64,000 bases of DNA from an uncultured Oscillospiraceae bacterium (GCA_900546265.1 URCA01000005.1:1-64000), one strand, 5' to 3'; shown: positions 40,155-49,227, counted from the stretch's first letter. Notes: a model not told the origin generated them from the letters alone. Translations and numbers: made by a program.

Positions 40155-40163
40155 TGGTACAAT
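40155..40163 (+). promoter_or_regulatory. Extended -10 of the pyridoxamine kinase gene
   Basis: TGGTACAAT (TG at 40155-40156, TACAAT 40158-40163) without a good -35; 36 nt before the start codon. Confidence 0.45.
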
Positions 40164-40199
40164 GAGCCAGTAAGTCGAGAATAGATTGGATGTTCGTTT

Positions 40200-41075
40200 A
40201 TGAAACAGAAACACGCCTTGGCTATAGAAGATATCACTGGACTGGGTAAATGCTCCTTGACCGTGGCGCTGCCGATTTTGTCGGTGGCCGGGCTGACCTG
40301 CTCGGTTCTGCCCACAGCGGTTTTATCCACCCATCCCAGCGGATTCACAGGATACACCTATCGGGATTTGACCGTGGACATCCTGCCCATGGCCGAGCAC
40401 TGGAAAACGGAAGGCCTTTCCTTCGACGCTGTCTACAGCGGCTTTCTCGGTTCCTGCGAACAACTGGAAAGTGTGCAGCGGATTTTTCAGCTATTCGGAC
40501 AGAAAGAGACCATTTGTTTGGTCGATCCAGTCATGGGAGATAATGGAAAATTATATCAAATGTATACCGAGGACATGGTAGAAGGTATGCGCGGCCTGTG
40601 CCGGAGCGCCACCATATTGACGCCCAATCTGACGGAAGCCGCGTTCTTAACCGGTATTCCGTATCAGGCGGAATGCTACTCAGAAGAGTATATACAAAGC
40701 TTGGTAAAAGGTCTGGCGGCTTTAGGGGCGCCTCAGATTGTCCTTACCGGTATATCCTTTGATGAGACGCAAATCGGGGCCGCCTGTTATCGGGCCTCCG
40801 AGCAATCGCTGCAATATGTCTGGGCGACCAAAGTACCGGAATATTTTCACGGAACCGGCGACACATTCAGCGCGGCGCTGCTGGCCGGCCTGCTCAACGG
40901 TCAAAACCTGGAGACGGCCGCACAGACGGCAGCATACTTTACCAGCCGTTGCATCCAGCGCACAGCGGAAGCCCAGGTGCCGGAACGGGAGGGCCTGTGT
41001 TTTGAGAAAGAGCTGCTCTGGCTGGGAAGCCGTTTACAGAATCTGAACAACGATACGGACAACTATACAAAATGA
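40200..41075 (+). CDS. Pyridoxamine/pyridoxal kinase
   Basis: A 291-residue ribokinase-fold enzyme that phosphorylates B6 vitamers to PLP/PMP. It starts with the pyridoxal-kinase block IEDITGLGKCSLTVALPILS, has the substrate motif LSTHPSGFTGYTY, VDPVMGDNGKLY and the anion-hole catalytic HGTGDTFSAALLAG with the base Asp. It fits the clostridial PdxK/PdxY type rather than ThiD. The ribosome site is poor. A/T hairpin 41061-41090 overlaps its stop codon. Confidence 0.9.
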   Translation: MKQKHALAIEDITGLGKCSLTVALPILSVAGLTCSVLPTAVLSTHPSGFTGYTYRDLTVDILPMAEHWKTEGLSFDAVYSGFLGSCEQLESVQRIFQLFGQKETICLVDPVMGDNGKLYQMYTEDMVEGMRGLCRSATILTPNLTEAAFLTGIPYQAECYSEEYIQSLVKGLAALGAPQIVLTGISFDETQIGAACYRASEQSLQYVWATKVPEYFHGTGDTFSAALLAGLLNGQNLETAAQTAAYFTSRCIQRTAEAQVPEREGLCFEKELLWLGSRLQNLNNDTDNYTK

Positions 41076-41090
41076 ATATTTTGTATAGTT
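41061..41090 (+). terminator. AT-rich hairpin at the end of the pyridoxamine kinase gene
   Basis: aactatacaaaat (41061-41073) pairs perfectly with attttgtatagtt (41078-41090) around GAAT, overlapping the stop codon. No T tract follows, so it may be a processing or weak termination signal, or a protein-binding palindrome ahead of the recombinase gene. Confidence 0.4.
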
Positions 41091-41115
41091 CAGGGGAGAG
41101 AAAAGAGGAATTGCA

Positions 41116-42126
41116 TTGCGTAAGGACTATTGGGATGCCTGTCCCGAGATTCTGCGTGGCTACCTGGGCTATATGGAAACGGTCAAAGGCCGCTCATCAA
41201 AAACAGTGGATGAATATTTCACTGACCTGCGCACCTTTTTCCGTTACCTGAAACGCCAACGCCGTTTGGTGGATTCCAATACAGCGGACAGCGAAATATC
41301 CATTGAGGATATCGATTTGGATTTTGTGAAATCCGTGACTTTGAACGACGTATACGATTATTTGAACTACGCGAAAAACGAACGCGGCAACAGCAACAAA
41401 ACCAGAGCCCGCAAGGTTTCCTCCCTGCGCATGTTTTTCCGCTACTTGACGGATAAGACCAATCAACTGCCGTACAACCCCGTCCAGAACCTGGATACGC
41501 CGAAAGCCAAGAAAACTCTGCCGAAGTACCTGTCTTTGGAGCAGAGCCTGGAACTGCTGACCAAGGTGAGTGGAGAGTTTCCGCAGCGGGATTACTGCAT
41601 GCTGGTGCTGCTACTCAACTGCGGCCTGCGGCGGGCGGAACTGGCTGGTCTGAATCTGGAGGACATCGGCCGGGACAATACCCTGCGGGTGCGCGGTAAA
41701 GGCAACAAAGAACGCCTCCTGTATTTGAACGAGGCTTGCCAGGACGCCATCCGGCAATACCTGAAGGTGCGCCCCGTGGATGGCGTCCAAGATAAACACG
41801 CGCTGTTTCTCAGCCGTCTCAACAAACGAATCAGCCTGCAGGGCGTCCATTACATTATCAAAGGGTATCTCAAGCAGGTAGACGGCGCGCAGGATTATTC
41901 CACTCATAAACTGCGGCATACCGCCGCCACGCTGATGTACCAGCAGGGCGGCGTGGACATTCGGGTGCTCAAGGATATACTAGGACACGAAAATTTGGGA
42001 ACCACAGAAATTTACACCCATCTGTCCAACGCCCAAATTCAGCAGGCGGCGGAGAATAATCCACTGTCTCACGTAAAAATGCGCGCGTCTCAACAACCGA
42101 AAAAAGAAGAAGCTTCAAAAGAATAA
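41116..42126 (+). CDS. Tyrosine recombinase (XerC/XerD-like)
   Basis: A 336-residue recombinase: N-terminal SAM-like core-binding domain (about 1-115) and the catalytic domain with the full set, Arg in NCGLRRAELAGL, Lys in RGKGNKER, His/Arg in STHKLRHTAATLM, His in LGHENLG and Tyr in TTEIYTHLS. TTG 41116 has AGAGGA 8 nt upstream. With no phage or transposon genes around it, a housekeeping Xer role in chromosome dimer resolution is more likely than an integrase. Confidence 0.88.
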   Translation: MRKDYWDACPEILRGYLGYMETVKGRSSKTVDEYFTDLRTFFRYLKRQRRLVDSNTADSEISIEDIDLDFVKSVTLNDVYDYLNYAKNERGNSNKTRARKVSSLRMFFRYLTDKTNQLPYNPVQNLDTPKAKKTLPKYLSLEQSLELLTKVSGEFPQRDYCMLVLLLNCGLRRAELAGLNLEDIGRDNTLRVRGKGNKERLLYLNEACQDAIRQYLKVRPVDGVQDKHALFLSRLNKRISLQGVHYIIKGYLKQVDGAQDYSTHKLRHTAATLMYQQGGVDIRVLKDILGHENLGTTEIYTHLSNAQIQQAAENNPLSHVKMRASQQPKKEEASKE

Positions 42127-42149
42127 GCAGATGTTTAGGGGCGATTTCA

Positions 42150-42189
42150 AAAAAGCGATGTCAAGTTTAAATACTTGACATCGCTTTTT
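42150..42189. terminator. Terminator between recombinase and ruvX
   Basis: A perfect 17-bp stem, 42150-42166 with 42173-42189, with A and T tracts on either side; it serves both convergent genes. Confidence 0.9.
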
Positions 42190-42191
42190 GC

Positions 42192-42617
42192 TTATTCCGA
42201 CTGCCGCATACGCCGACTGTCCAGATAATCCTGCAGAATGATGGTTGCTGCCACGGTATCCACTACGGCTTTCCGCTTTTTTCCGCGGGTATCCGTTTGG
42301 TTCAGATAGCCGATGGCGGATACCGTGGTCATCCGTTCATCCCACAGCACCACAGGCAGCGCCGCCGCCTTCTCCAGCGACGCGGCAAACGTCTCCGCCC
42401 GTCTGGCGGATTCCCCACGGCTTCCGTCCATGTTCCGCGGATGCCCCACCACCAGCTGCTGCACCCCTTGTTCCCTGGCGGCGGCCGCCACCTTTTCAAG
42501 GAGTTTGTCCGTATTCTTTTCCGTGATGGTGCCTACCGGAGAGGCCAGCTGTTCCGTGGGGTCCGACACCGCCAAACCGGTGCGAACCTGTCCCAAATCC
42601 ACCGCCATAATCTTCAT
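42192..42617 (-). CDS. ruvX: RuvX/YqgF Holliday-junction resolvase family
   Basis: A 141-residue RNase H-like nuclease with the three acidic sites: Asp in MAVDLGQVRTGLAVSD, Glu in WDERMTTVSA and Asp in VVDTVAATIILQDYLD. Family members resolve four-way junctions or process 16S rRNA ends. The start codon is uncertain (42617 chosen; 42629 would overlap pyrD). It is the last gene of the pyr run. Confidence 0.9.
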   Translation of the reverse strand: MKIMAVDLGQVRTGLAVSDPTEQLASPVGTITEKNTDKLLEKVAAAAREQGVQQLVVGHPRNMDGSRGESARRAETFAASLEKAAALPVVLWDERMTTVSAIGYLNQTDTRGKKRKAVVDTVAATIILQDYLDSRRMRQSE

Positions 42618-42622
42618 GCCGC

Positions 42623-43534
42623 TTACCATTCCTGCACGCAGCCGGTCAGCTCCGTAATGCTGTCCAGCCCGTTCTGTTCCGCGTAGGCTGCAAGCCCTTC
42701 GGCAATTTTCAAACAGGCATATGGGTCATGAAAATTGGCCGTGCCCACTTGAACAGCCGCGGCGCCGGCCATCATCATTTCCACCGCGTCCTCGAAGCTG
42801 GAGATGCCTCCCATACCGACTATCGGCACATTTACCCGCTTGTACACCTCGCGCACCATCCGTACCGCCACTGGGAAAACCGCCGGGCCGGATAAGCCGC
42901 CAGTGTTGTTCTTGAGAATCGGCCGGCGCGTCTTAATGTCGATGCGCATGCCGGTAATGGTGTTGATCAGGGACAGGGCGTCGGCCCCGGCACTTTCCGC
43001 CGCCGCCGCGATGTCACCGATGTTGGTGACGTTCGGGGTCAGCTTGACCATCAGCGGCTTGCCGCACCGTTTTTTCACCTCAGCCGTCACCCGGGCGACG
43101 CTGTCGCAGGACGTGCCGAAGTTCACGCCGCCCTCCTTGACGTTGGGACAGGAAATGTTCAGCTCCACCATATCGACGGTGGAATCGCCGAGCCGTTCAG
43201 CCACCGCGCAGTATTCCTCCAGGCTGTGCCCCGCCGCATTGGCAATAACCACAATATCCTGCCCTTTCAGCCAGGGCAGATAGATGTTTAAAAGTGCGTC
43301 CACGCCGGGATTCTGCAGCCCGACGCTGTTGAGCATGCCCGCCGGGGTTTCCGCGATACGCGGGGTGGGGTTTCCCTTCCATTCCTCGATGGCGGTGCCC
43401 TTGCAGGAGATACCGCCCAGCCGGGAGATGGAATAGAATTCGTTGTACTCCATGCCGTAGCCAAACGTGCCGGAAGCGGCGATAACTGGATTTTTCAGCG
43501 TGACACCGCAGAGATTCACCCGCATGTCGCTCAT
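42623..43534 (-). CDS. pyrD: Dihydroorotate dehydrogenase B, catalytic subunit
   Basis: A 303-residue class 1B enzyme oxidising dihydroorotate to orotate with FMN, coupled to PyrK. It shows the start VNLCGVTLKNPVIAASGTFG, the FMN/substrate motif NISCPNVKEGG, KLTPNVTNI, and the active-site Cys loop around FGTSCD. The GGMGGISSF-like block appears as GMGGISSFEDA. ATG 43534 overlaps the pyrK stop (ATGA) with GGTGG upstream; TTG 43540 is less likely. Confidence 0.95.
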   Translation of the reverse strand: MSDMRVNLCGVTLKNPVIAASGTFGYGMEYNEFYSISRLGGISCKGTAIEEWKGNPTPRIAETPAGMLNSVGLQNPGVDALLNIYLPWLKGQDIVVIANAAGHSLEEYCAVAERLGDSTVDMVELNISCPNVKEGGVNFGTSCDSVARVTAEVKKRCGKPLMVKLTPNVTNIGDIAAAAESAGADALSLINTITGMRIDIKTRRPILKNNTGGLSGPAVFPVAVRMVREVYKRVNVPIVGMGGISSFEDAVEMMMAGAAAVQVGTANFHDPYACLKIAEGLAAYAEQNGLDSITELTGCVQEW

Positions 43535-44307
43535 GTCCAATCCACCTCTTTCGCGTCAAATACCGGGCCGTTGAGGCAAACCCGGGAAATCTGCGGATCC
43601 CCGTTTTTATCCTTGGTTTTGCACGCGCAGCCCAGGCAGGCACCCACGCCGCAGGCCATCCGCTCTTCCATGGAGACGTAGCAAAGAATGCCGCGCTCCT
43701 CCGCCAGACGAGCGACGCCGCGCATCATGACCTTGGGGCCGCAGGTGTAAACGACATCGCAGGCCTGTTTGTCCAGATGCGCTTCGAGCGCTTGGGTGGT
43801 AAAGCCGTGAAAACCAGCGGAGCCGTCGTCGGTGCACAAAATCAGCCCGGCCCCCATGGCCGCCATATCGTCCTGCAATATCGCCGCGCTCCCGCTGCGG
43901 AAGCCGGTGATAGCCGTCGCGTTCGCCCCATAATGCCGCACAAGAGGCAGAAGCGGAGGCGTACCGATGCCGCCACCCACCATGACCGCTCTTTTTTCTG
44001 TTTCCAGCAGGGGAAAGCCGTGACCGAGAGGGCCGACCAGATCCACGGTCTCCCCTGCTTCCCTGCCGGCCAACCATTCCGTTCCCTTTCCTCGTATCTC
44101 GAAAACAAGCCGGAGGATTCCGAGGCTCGCATCAAATCCGCAGATGGAAATCGGCCGGCGCAGCGTATGGGCGCCGCACAGCACATTGACAAATTGTCCG
44201 GCGGCTGCCGCCTTGGCGATTTCCGGCGCGGACAAGGTGAAATTATAAATACCGGGAGCAATCTCCGCCTTATGGAGCAGCTTGCTATTTTCCTGCGTAT
44301 ATCGCAT
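43531..44307 (-). CDS. pyrK: Dihydroorotate dehydrogenase B, electron transfer subunit
   Basis: A 258-residue ferredoxin-reductase-fold subunit: FAD loop RPISICGFD, NAD-binding VGGGIGTPPLLPL, and the [2Fe-2S] cysteines in CGVGACLGCACKTKD with a fourth Cys in SRVCLNGP. It passes electrons from PyrD to NAD+. It overlaps pyrD by 4 nt and lies 12 nt after pyrF. Confidence 0.94.
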   Translation of the reverse strand: MRYTQENSKLLHKAEIAPGIYNFTLSAPEIAKAAAAGQFVNVLCGAHTLRRPISICGFDASLGILRLVFEIRGKGTEWLAGREAGETVDLVGPLGHGFPLLETEKRAVMVGGGIGTPPLLPLVRHYGANATAITGFRSGSAAILQDDMAAMGAGLILCTDDGSAGFHGFTTQALEAHLDKQACDVVYTCGPKVMMRGVARLAEERGILCYVSMEERMACGVGACLGCACKTKDKNGDPQISRVCLNGPVFDAKEVDWT

Positions 44308-44319
44308 ATACAGCCCCCC

Positions 44320-45234
44320 TTATAATACAGACGTAATGTCCGCTTTCATGCGCAAAGCCTCCCGCCGGGCGGCGCCTGCATAATCCTCCGGCGCGCAGTC
44401 TTCCTTTTTCCAGGCGCACAGGATGCCGCGGGAGGAATTGATGACAGCCCCCAGGCCATCCTTATCGAAAGCGCCCGCCACGTCTCTCGCGCCGCCGCCC
44501 TGCGCTCCGTATCCCGGTACTAGGAAGAAGGTGTGGGGCAGCTCCCGCCGCAGCTCCGCCAGCTGCTCCGGATAGGTGGCGCCCACCACCGCGCCAACGC
44601 CGGAATAGCCATAGCGGCCCGGCAGCTGTTCGCCCCAGGCTTCGCACATAGCGCCTACATGCCGGTAGACGGGCAGCCCGTCGATGAGCCGATCCTGCAG
44701 CTCGCCGGAAGAAGGGTTGGAGGTTTTGACCAGGACGAACAAACCCGTATCCTGTTCCCGGCAAACCGGAATCAGCGGCAGAATGCCGTCCGAACCCAAA
44801 TATCCGTTCACTGTCAGGGCGTCCCCCCCGAAGGGGACGCAGTCCTTGTCCCCCACTGCCGTTTTGCCCATATGCGCGGCCGCATAGGCTTCCATGGTGG
44901 TGCCAATATCGTTGCGCTTGCCGTCGGTGATGACAAACAAGCCCTTTCCCTTGGCATAGGCGATGGTCTGCACCAGCGTGCGAACGCCCGGCCAGCCGTA
45001 CATCTCGTAATAGGCGGCCTGTGGCTTCACCGCCGGCACGATATCGCACAAGGCATCGATTAAGCCCTTGTTATACGCCAGAATAGCGGCGGCGGCCCCT
45101 TCCAGAGTCTCGCCATACTCCTGAAAGGCGGCCTCCTTGATGTGCGACGGGATATACTCCAGCTTGGGATCCAGTCCCGCCACCGTGGGGTTTTGCGTGC
45201 GTTTGATCGCTTCTATCAGCCGATCGAGAGCCAT
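44320..45234 (-). CDS. pyrF: Orotidine-5'-phosphate decarboxylase (type 2)
   Basis: A 304-residue OMP decarboxylase forming UMP. It has the long type 2 form: TVAGLDPKLEYIP at the start, the catalytic DGKRNDIGTTM region with the Lys-Asp pair, and PGYGAQGGGARDVAG near the end. It has the family's usual length and lies between pyrC and pyrK on the same strand. Confidence 0.95.
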   Translation of the reverse strand: MALDRLIEAIKRTQNPTVAGLDPKLEYIPSHIKEAAFQEYGETLEGAAAAILAYNKGLIDALCDIVPAVKPQAAYYEMYGWPGVRTLVQTIAYAKGKGLFVITDGKRNDIGTTMEAYAAAHMGKTAVGDKDCVPFGGDALTVNGYLGSDGILPLIPVCREQDTGLFVLVKTSNPSSGELQDRLIDGLPVYRHVGAMCEAWGEQLPGRYGYSGVGAVVGATYPEQLAELRRELPHTFFLVPGYGAQGGGARDVAGAFDKDGLGAVINSSRGILCAWKKEDCAPEDYAGAARREALRMKADITSVL

Positions 45235-45263
45235 GTTTTCATTCCTCCAGCTTGCATGTGTAT

Positions 45264-46538
45264 TTATCCGCGGCTAAATACCAGTTCGCCGCCTAAAAAC
45301 GTATACAGGACCTGTCCGGTCAGCGTCATTCCTTTAAAACAGCAGTTGCGGGATTTGCCGTGCAGTTTCTGCACATCCACCGTCCACTCCTTGTCCGGAT
45401 CGAACAGCACCAGGTCGGCGGCAGCGCCGGGTCTTAGGGTACCGGCAGGAATATGCAGCAGCTTGGCCGGCCAAGTGGACATAGTCTCTATCAGCCGCAT
45501 CAGCGACAGATGACCCGGCTTGACCAGGTAGGTCAGCCCCGCGGCTAGCGAGGTCTCCATGCCGATGGCACCGTTGGGCGCTTTGAGAAAATCGGCCTTC
45601 TCTTCCGGCGTGTGGGGGGCGTGATCGGTAGCGATGGCCTGCAGGGTGCCGTCCCGCAGCCCCTCGATGACCGCCTGTCGATCCGCTTCGGTGCGCAACG
45701 GCGGGTTCATACGGTAATCCGCGTCCCGCGCGCGCAGGCATTCGTCAGTCAAGGCGAAATAGTGGGGGGCTGTCTCCCCCGTCACCGGCACGCCGCGCCG
45801 CCGTGCGTCCCGCAGCAGCGCCACGCTCCCCGCCGTGCTGACATGGCAGATATGCACCGGACAGCCGGTGGCCGCCGCCAGAGCAATTTCCCGCGCCGTG
45901 GCCACCTCTTCCGCTCCCCGGTGAATACCGGGCACTCCCAGTTCCTCAGACACAACCCCTTCATGCATAATGCCGCCCCGCACCAGGGTCATCTCCTCGC
46001 AGTGGGATAGTACAGGCATCCCCAGCCGGGCCGCCCGTTCCATAGCCACCGCCATCATCCCAGCCGTTGGCACAGGCCGCCCGTCATCTGACAGCGCCAC
46101 AGCGCCCGCCTTCTGCAGCGCGGCAAAGTCCGTCAATTTCCGCCCCTCGAGCGAGGTGGAAATCGCCGCCACAGGATACACCCGCGCCTTAGCGGCCGCA
46201 GCTTTGCGGAGAATCTCCTCCACAACCGCCGCCGAATCGCATGCCGGGCTGGTGTTCGGCATGCAGGCGAGGGAGGTGACGCCGGCGGCGGCGGCGGATT
46301 GACAGCCGGTTTGGACGGTTTCTTTGTGAGTTTGGCCGGGCTCCCGCAGGTGGACGTGCATATCTACTAGGCCGGGAGCCACTATCAGGCCGTTTGCTTC
46401 GATAATTTCCGCGTTTTCGCTGATTATATTTGTGCCTATTTCCTGAATTTTTCTGTCTTTTATGAGGATATCCCGCGTATCCTCCAGGTTTTGGGAGGGG
46501 TCTACCACTTTGGCACCCCGGATGAGCCATGTTTTCAT
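45264..46538 (-). CDS. pyrC: Dihydroorotase
   Basis: A 424-residue class I dihydroorotase of the amidohydrolase fold. It shows the metal-binding HVHLREPGQTHKET, IHICHVSTAGS, and the catalytic ATDHAPHTPEEK. It makes dihydroorotate from carbamoyl-aspartate. It is the first gene of pyrC-F-K-D-ruvX, with an extended -10 promoter; pyrB, pyrE and carAB are not in the window. No PyrR-binding attenuator is visible in the leader. Confidence 0.95.
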   Translation of the reverse strand: MKTWLIRGAKVVDPSQNLEDTRDILIKDRKIQEIGTNIISENAEIIEANGLIVAPGLVDMHVHLREPGQTHKETVQTGCQSAAAAGVTSLACMPNTSPACDSAAVVEEILRKAAAAKARVYPVAAISTSLEGRKLTDFAALQKAGAVALSDDGRPVPTAGMMAVAMERAARLGMPVLSHCEEMTLVRGGIMHEGVVSEELGVPGIHRGAEEVATAREIALAAATGCPVHICHVSTAGSVALLRDARRRGVPVTGETAPHYFALTDECLRARDADYRMNPPLRTEADRQAVIEGLRDGTLQAIATDHAPHTPEEKADFLKAPNGAIGMETSLAAGLTYLVKPGHLSLMRLIETMSTWPAKLLHIPAGTLRPGAAADLVLFDPDKEWTVDVQKLHGKSRNCCFKGMTLTGQVLYTFLGGELVFSRG

Positions 46539-46598
46539 ACGTTTTCGTTCCTTATCGCATTTTTAACGACCGCTTCGCACCTTTTCACACTTTTGATT

Positions 46599-46628
46599 AG
46601 TATACCACACTTGCCCACCTTCTGGCAA
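46599..46628 (-). promoter_or_regulatory. Promoter of the pyr operon
   Basis: On the minus strand TTGCCA (46628-46623), 18-nt spacer and extended -10 TGGTATACT (core 46604-46599). The 60-nt leader shows no terminator, so a PyrR attenuator is not apparent. Confidence 0.65.
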
Positions 46629-46754
46629 TTGGTTCTTTAGAGAAAACGCGTTCAAAAAAACGCAACATTTTTCGAATTAATTAGCATTTTACGATTTCTA
46701 AATTCGCATTTTTCCGTTCTTTTGAAAGTTTTATGAATTTTTTTCGCATTCTTC

Positions 46755-46813
46755 TTGCAAATCGTTCCTCAATTCGTTATAATATTAACCGAAGCCGGGG
46801 CCATGGGCTTCGG
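46755..46813 (+). promoter_or_regulatory. gdhA promoter and 5' hairpin
   Basis: TTGCAA (46755-46760), 17-nt spacer, TATAAT (46778-46783). The start of the transcript is an 8-bp hairpin (ccgaagcc 46789-46796 with ggcttcgg 46806-46813), which may protect the 5' end. The rest of the gap to pyrC is AT-rich and holds only the pyr promoter. Confidence 0.75.
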
Positions 46814-46843
46814 CAATCTGCTGATGAAAAGGAGACGTACCCT

Positions 46844-48175
46844 ATGTCCTATGTCGATTCTGTTCTCTCCGAGCTTATCCGCAAGAACCCCGCCCAGGAC
46901 GAATTCATCCAGGCGGCCACCGAGGTGCTCAACTCCCTGCGCCCGGTGATCGAGGCCAATCCCCAGTTTGAGAAGGCTGGCCTTCTCGAGCGTCTGACCG
47001 AGCCGGAGCGCGTGGTGATGTTCCGCGTGCCGTGGGTGGACGACAAGGGCCAAGTGCAGGTCAACCGCGGCTTCCGCGTCCAGTTCAACAGTGCCATCGG
47101 CCCCTACAAGGGCGGGCTGCGCTTCCATCCCTCCGTCAACCTGGGCATCATCAAATTCCTGGGCTTCGAACAGATTTTCAAGAATTCCCTGACCGGCCTG
47201 CCCATCGGTGGCGGCAAGGGCGGCTCTGATTTCGATCCCAAGGGCAAGTCCGACCGGGAAGTTATGGCCTTCTGCCAGAGCTTCATGAGCGAGCTGTACC
47301 GCCACATCGGCGCGGACACCGACGTGCCTGCCGGCGACATCGGCGTGGGAGCCCGGGAGATCGGCTACCTGTTCGGCGAGTATAAGAAGCTGACCAACCG
47401 CTATGAGGGCGTTCTGACCGGCAAAGGGCTGACCTACGGCGGCTCCCTGGCCCGCACCCAGGCCACCGGCTACGGCCTGGTATACTTTGTGGACGAGATG
47501 CTGAAGGTAAAGAATGACTCCTTCAAGGGCAAGACCGTGGTGGTCTCCGGCTCCGGCAACGTGGCCATCTACGCCACCGAGAAGGCCCAGAGCCTGGGCG
47601 CGAAGGTGGTGGCCCTCAGCGATTCCAACGGCTGGGTGTACGACAAGGACGGCATCGACCTCGCTGCCGTCAAGGAGATCAAGGAAGGCCGCCGGGGCCG
47701 CATCAAGGAATACCTGCAGGCCCGCCCGGACGCCAAATATCACGAGGGCAAGGGCATCTGGTCGGTTAAGTGCGACATCGCCCTGCCCTGCGCCACCCAG
47801 AACGAGCTGAACGAGGAAGACGCGGCCATGCTGGTGAAGAACGGAGTGCAGATTGTGGCCGAGGGCGCCAACATGCCCACCACCCTGGAAGCCACCGAGC
47901 TGCTCCAGAAGAGCGGCGTGGCCTTTGGCCCCGGCAAGGCGGCCAACGCCGGCGGCGTGGCCACCTCCGCCCTGGAGATGAGCCAGAACTCCATGCGGCT
48001 GAGCTGGACCTTCGAAGAGGTGGACAGCAAGCTGCATGACATCATGGTGGGCATCCACAAGAACGCCTACGACAACGCCAAGAAATTCGGCCACGAGGGC
48101 AACTATGTCATGGGCGCCAACATTGCCGGCTTCATGAAGGTGGCGGAGGCCATGATGGCGCAGGGCGTCGTCTGA
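46844..48175 (+). CDS. gdhA: NADP-type glutamate dehydrogenase
   Basis: A 443-residue hexameric GDH for ammonia assimilation: FRVQFNSAIGPYKGGLRFHP, the catalytic Lys in LPIGGGKGGSDFDPKG, DVPAGDIGVGAREIGYLFG, and the nucleotide loop VVSGSGNVAIYATEK. ATG 46844 has AAGGAG upstream; the open frame upstream of it covers the promoter and is spurious. Codon use is strongly biased toward GC-ending codons compared with its neighbours, as in highly expressed genes. It is monocistronic, with promoter and terminator. Confidence 0.96.
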   Translation: MSYVDSVLSELIRKNPAQDEFIQAATEVLNSLRPVIEANPQFEKAGLLERLTEPERVVMFRVPWVDDKGQVQVNRGFRVQFNSAIGPYKGGLRFHPSVNLGIIKFLGFEQIFKNSLTGLPIGGGKGGSDFDPKGKSDREVMAFCQSFMSELYRHIGADTDVPAGDIGVGAREIGYLFGEYKKLTNRYEGVLTGKGLTYGGSLARTQATGYGLVYFVDEMLKVKNDSFKGKTVVVSGSGNVAIYATEKAQSLGAKVVALSDSNGWVYDKDGIDLAAVKEIKEGRRGRIKEYLQARPDAKYHEGKGIWSVKCDIALPCATQNELNEEDAAMLVKNGVQIVAEGANMPTTLEATELLQKSGVAFGPGKAANAGGVATSALEMSQNSMRLSWTFEEVDSKLHDIMVGIHKNAYDNAKKFGHEGNYVMGANIAGFMKVAEAMMAQGVV

Positions 48176-48215
48176 GTTCTGTCTCCTCGCCGGTTTCCAA
48201 TACCTTGGCATAACC

Positions 48216-48255
48216 AAAAACGGCGCCGCATCCGAAAGGGAGCGGCGCCGTTTTT
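48216..48255. terminator. Terminator between gdhA and rluD
   Basis: aaaaacggcgccgc (48216-48229) pairs perfectly with gcggcgccgttttt (48242-48255). Confidence 0.9.
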
Positions 48256-48312
48256 CTGTCAGCAGGGCCATTGAGGAAGCTGGTCAAGTGCCAGCCGCGC
48301 CCCTGGTCGCCT

Positions 48313-49227
48313 CTATGCGGGCGGCAGCGCTTGCAGGAACCGGGTGAAATAGGCGGGCAGGTCGCTGCTGAATTCCAGATAGGCACCGGTGCGGGGATGC
48401 ACGAAGCCGATGGCGCGGGCATGCAGGCACTGCCCCTGGAGACCTTTGAGAGGCTTCGATGGCCCGTACACGGTGTCGCCGGCCACGGGATGGCCCAAGT
48501 AGGCCATGTGTACGCGGATTTGATGCGTCCGGCCGGTTTCCAGGCGCAGACGGACGTGGGTATACCCCCGGTAATAGGCCAGCACCTCGTAATGGGTGAC
48601 CGCCGGCTTGGCATTTTTATCGGTGACCGCCATTTTTTTGCGCTGCACAGGATGGCGGCCGATGGGGGCGCTGACTGTTCCGACGGCGTCCCGCAGCCGG
48701 CCGCAGACCACCGCCTCATAGATACGGGTGAAGGAATGCTCTTTGATTTGCGCGGCCAGGCCCTGATGGGCCAAGTCGTTCTTCGCCACAATCAGCAAGC
48801 CGCTGGTATCCTTATCAATGCGGTGGACAATACCGGGACGCATCACGCCGCCGATGCCGGACAGGCTGTCCCCGCAATGGGCCAGCAGGGCGTTGACCAG
48901 GGTGCCGTCGGGATTGCCGGGGGCCGGATGAACGACCATGCCCTTGGGCTTGTTGACCACGAGCAGGTCGCCGTCCTCATAGACGACGTCCAGCGGGATA
49001 TCCTGGGCCCGGGCCTCATAGGAAACAGGAGGCGGCACCTGCACGAGCAGGACGTCGCCTCCCTTTAATTTATAATTCTTCGTCACCGGGCGGCCGTTGG
49101 CCGACACCAGACCGGCGTCCAGCCAGCTCTGGGCGACGCTGCGGGTCACCTGCAGGGAATCGGCCGCGTGGCGGTCAATCCTCTCCCCTGCCTTTTCCGG
49201 CGGAACGATCCAGCTCTTCTCCTCCAT
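48313..49227 (-). CDS. rluD: RluD-type 23S rRNA pseudouridine synthase
   Basis: A 304-residue RluA-family enzyme with an N-terminal S4 domain (ERIDRHAADSLQVTRSVAQS) and the catalytic Asp in HRIDKDTSGLL, followed by RTHQIRVHMAYLGHPVAGD. RluD modifies helix 69 of 23S rRNA; RluC and RluD are hard to tell apart by sequence alone. ATG 49227 overlaps the lspA 3' end by 53 nt; the longer frame to 49335 is Arg-rich antisense-like sequence and is not used. lspA-rluD is the common Firmicutes order. Confidence 0.93.
   Translation of the reverse strand: MEEKSWIVPPEKAGERIDRHAADSLQVTRSVAQSWLDAGLVSANGRPVTKNYKLKGGDVLLVQVPPPVSYEARAQDIPLDVVYEDGDLLVVNKPKGMVVHPAPGNPDGTLVNALLAHCGDSLSGIGGVMRPGIVHRIDKDTSGLLIVAKNDLAHQGLAAQIKEHSFTRIYEAVVCGRLRDAVGTVSAPIGRHPVQRKKMAVTDKNAKPAVTHYEVLAYYRGYTHVRLRLETGRTHQIRVHMAYLGHPVAGDTVYGPSKPLKGLQGQCLHARAIGFVHPRTGAYLEFSSDLPAYFTRFLQALPPA

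Noticed and set aside
41116..42126. Recombinase as integrase of a mobile element
   Set aside because: No att-like repeats, phage or transfer genes flank it, and the neighbours are housekeeping genes.
46539..46600. PyrR-type attenuator in the pyr leader
   Set aside because: No terminator or antiterminator stem is present between the promoter and pyrC.
46769..48271. 500-codon minus-strand frame opposite gdhA
   Set aside because: It mirrors the biased codons of gdhA, runs through the gdhA promoter, and shows only Leu/Val/His-rich low-complexity sequence.
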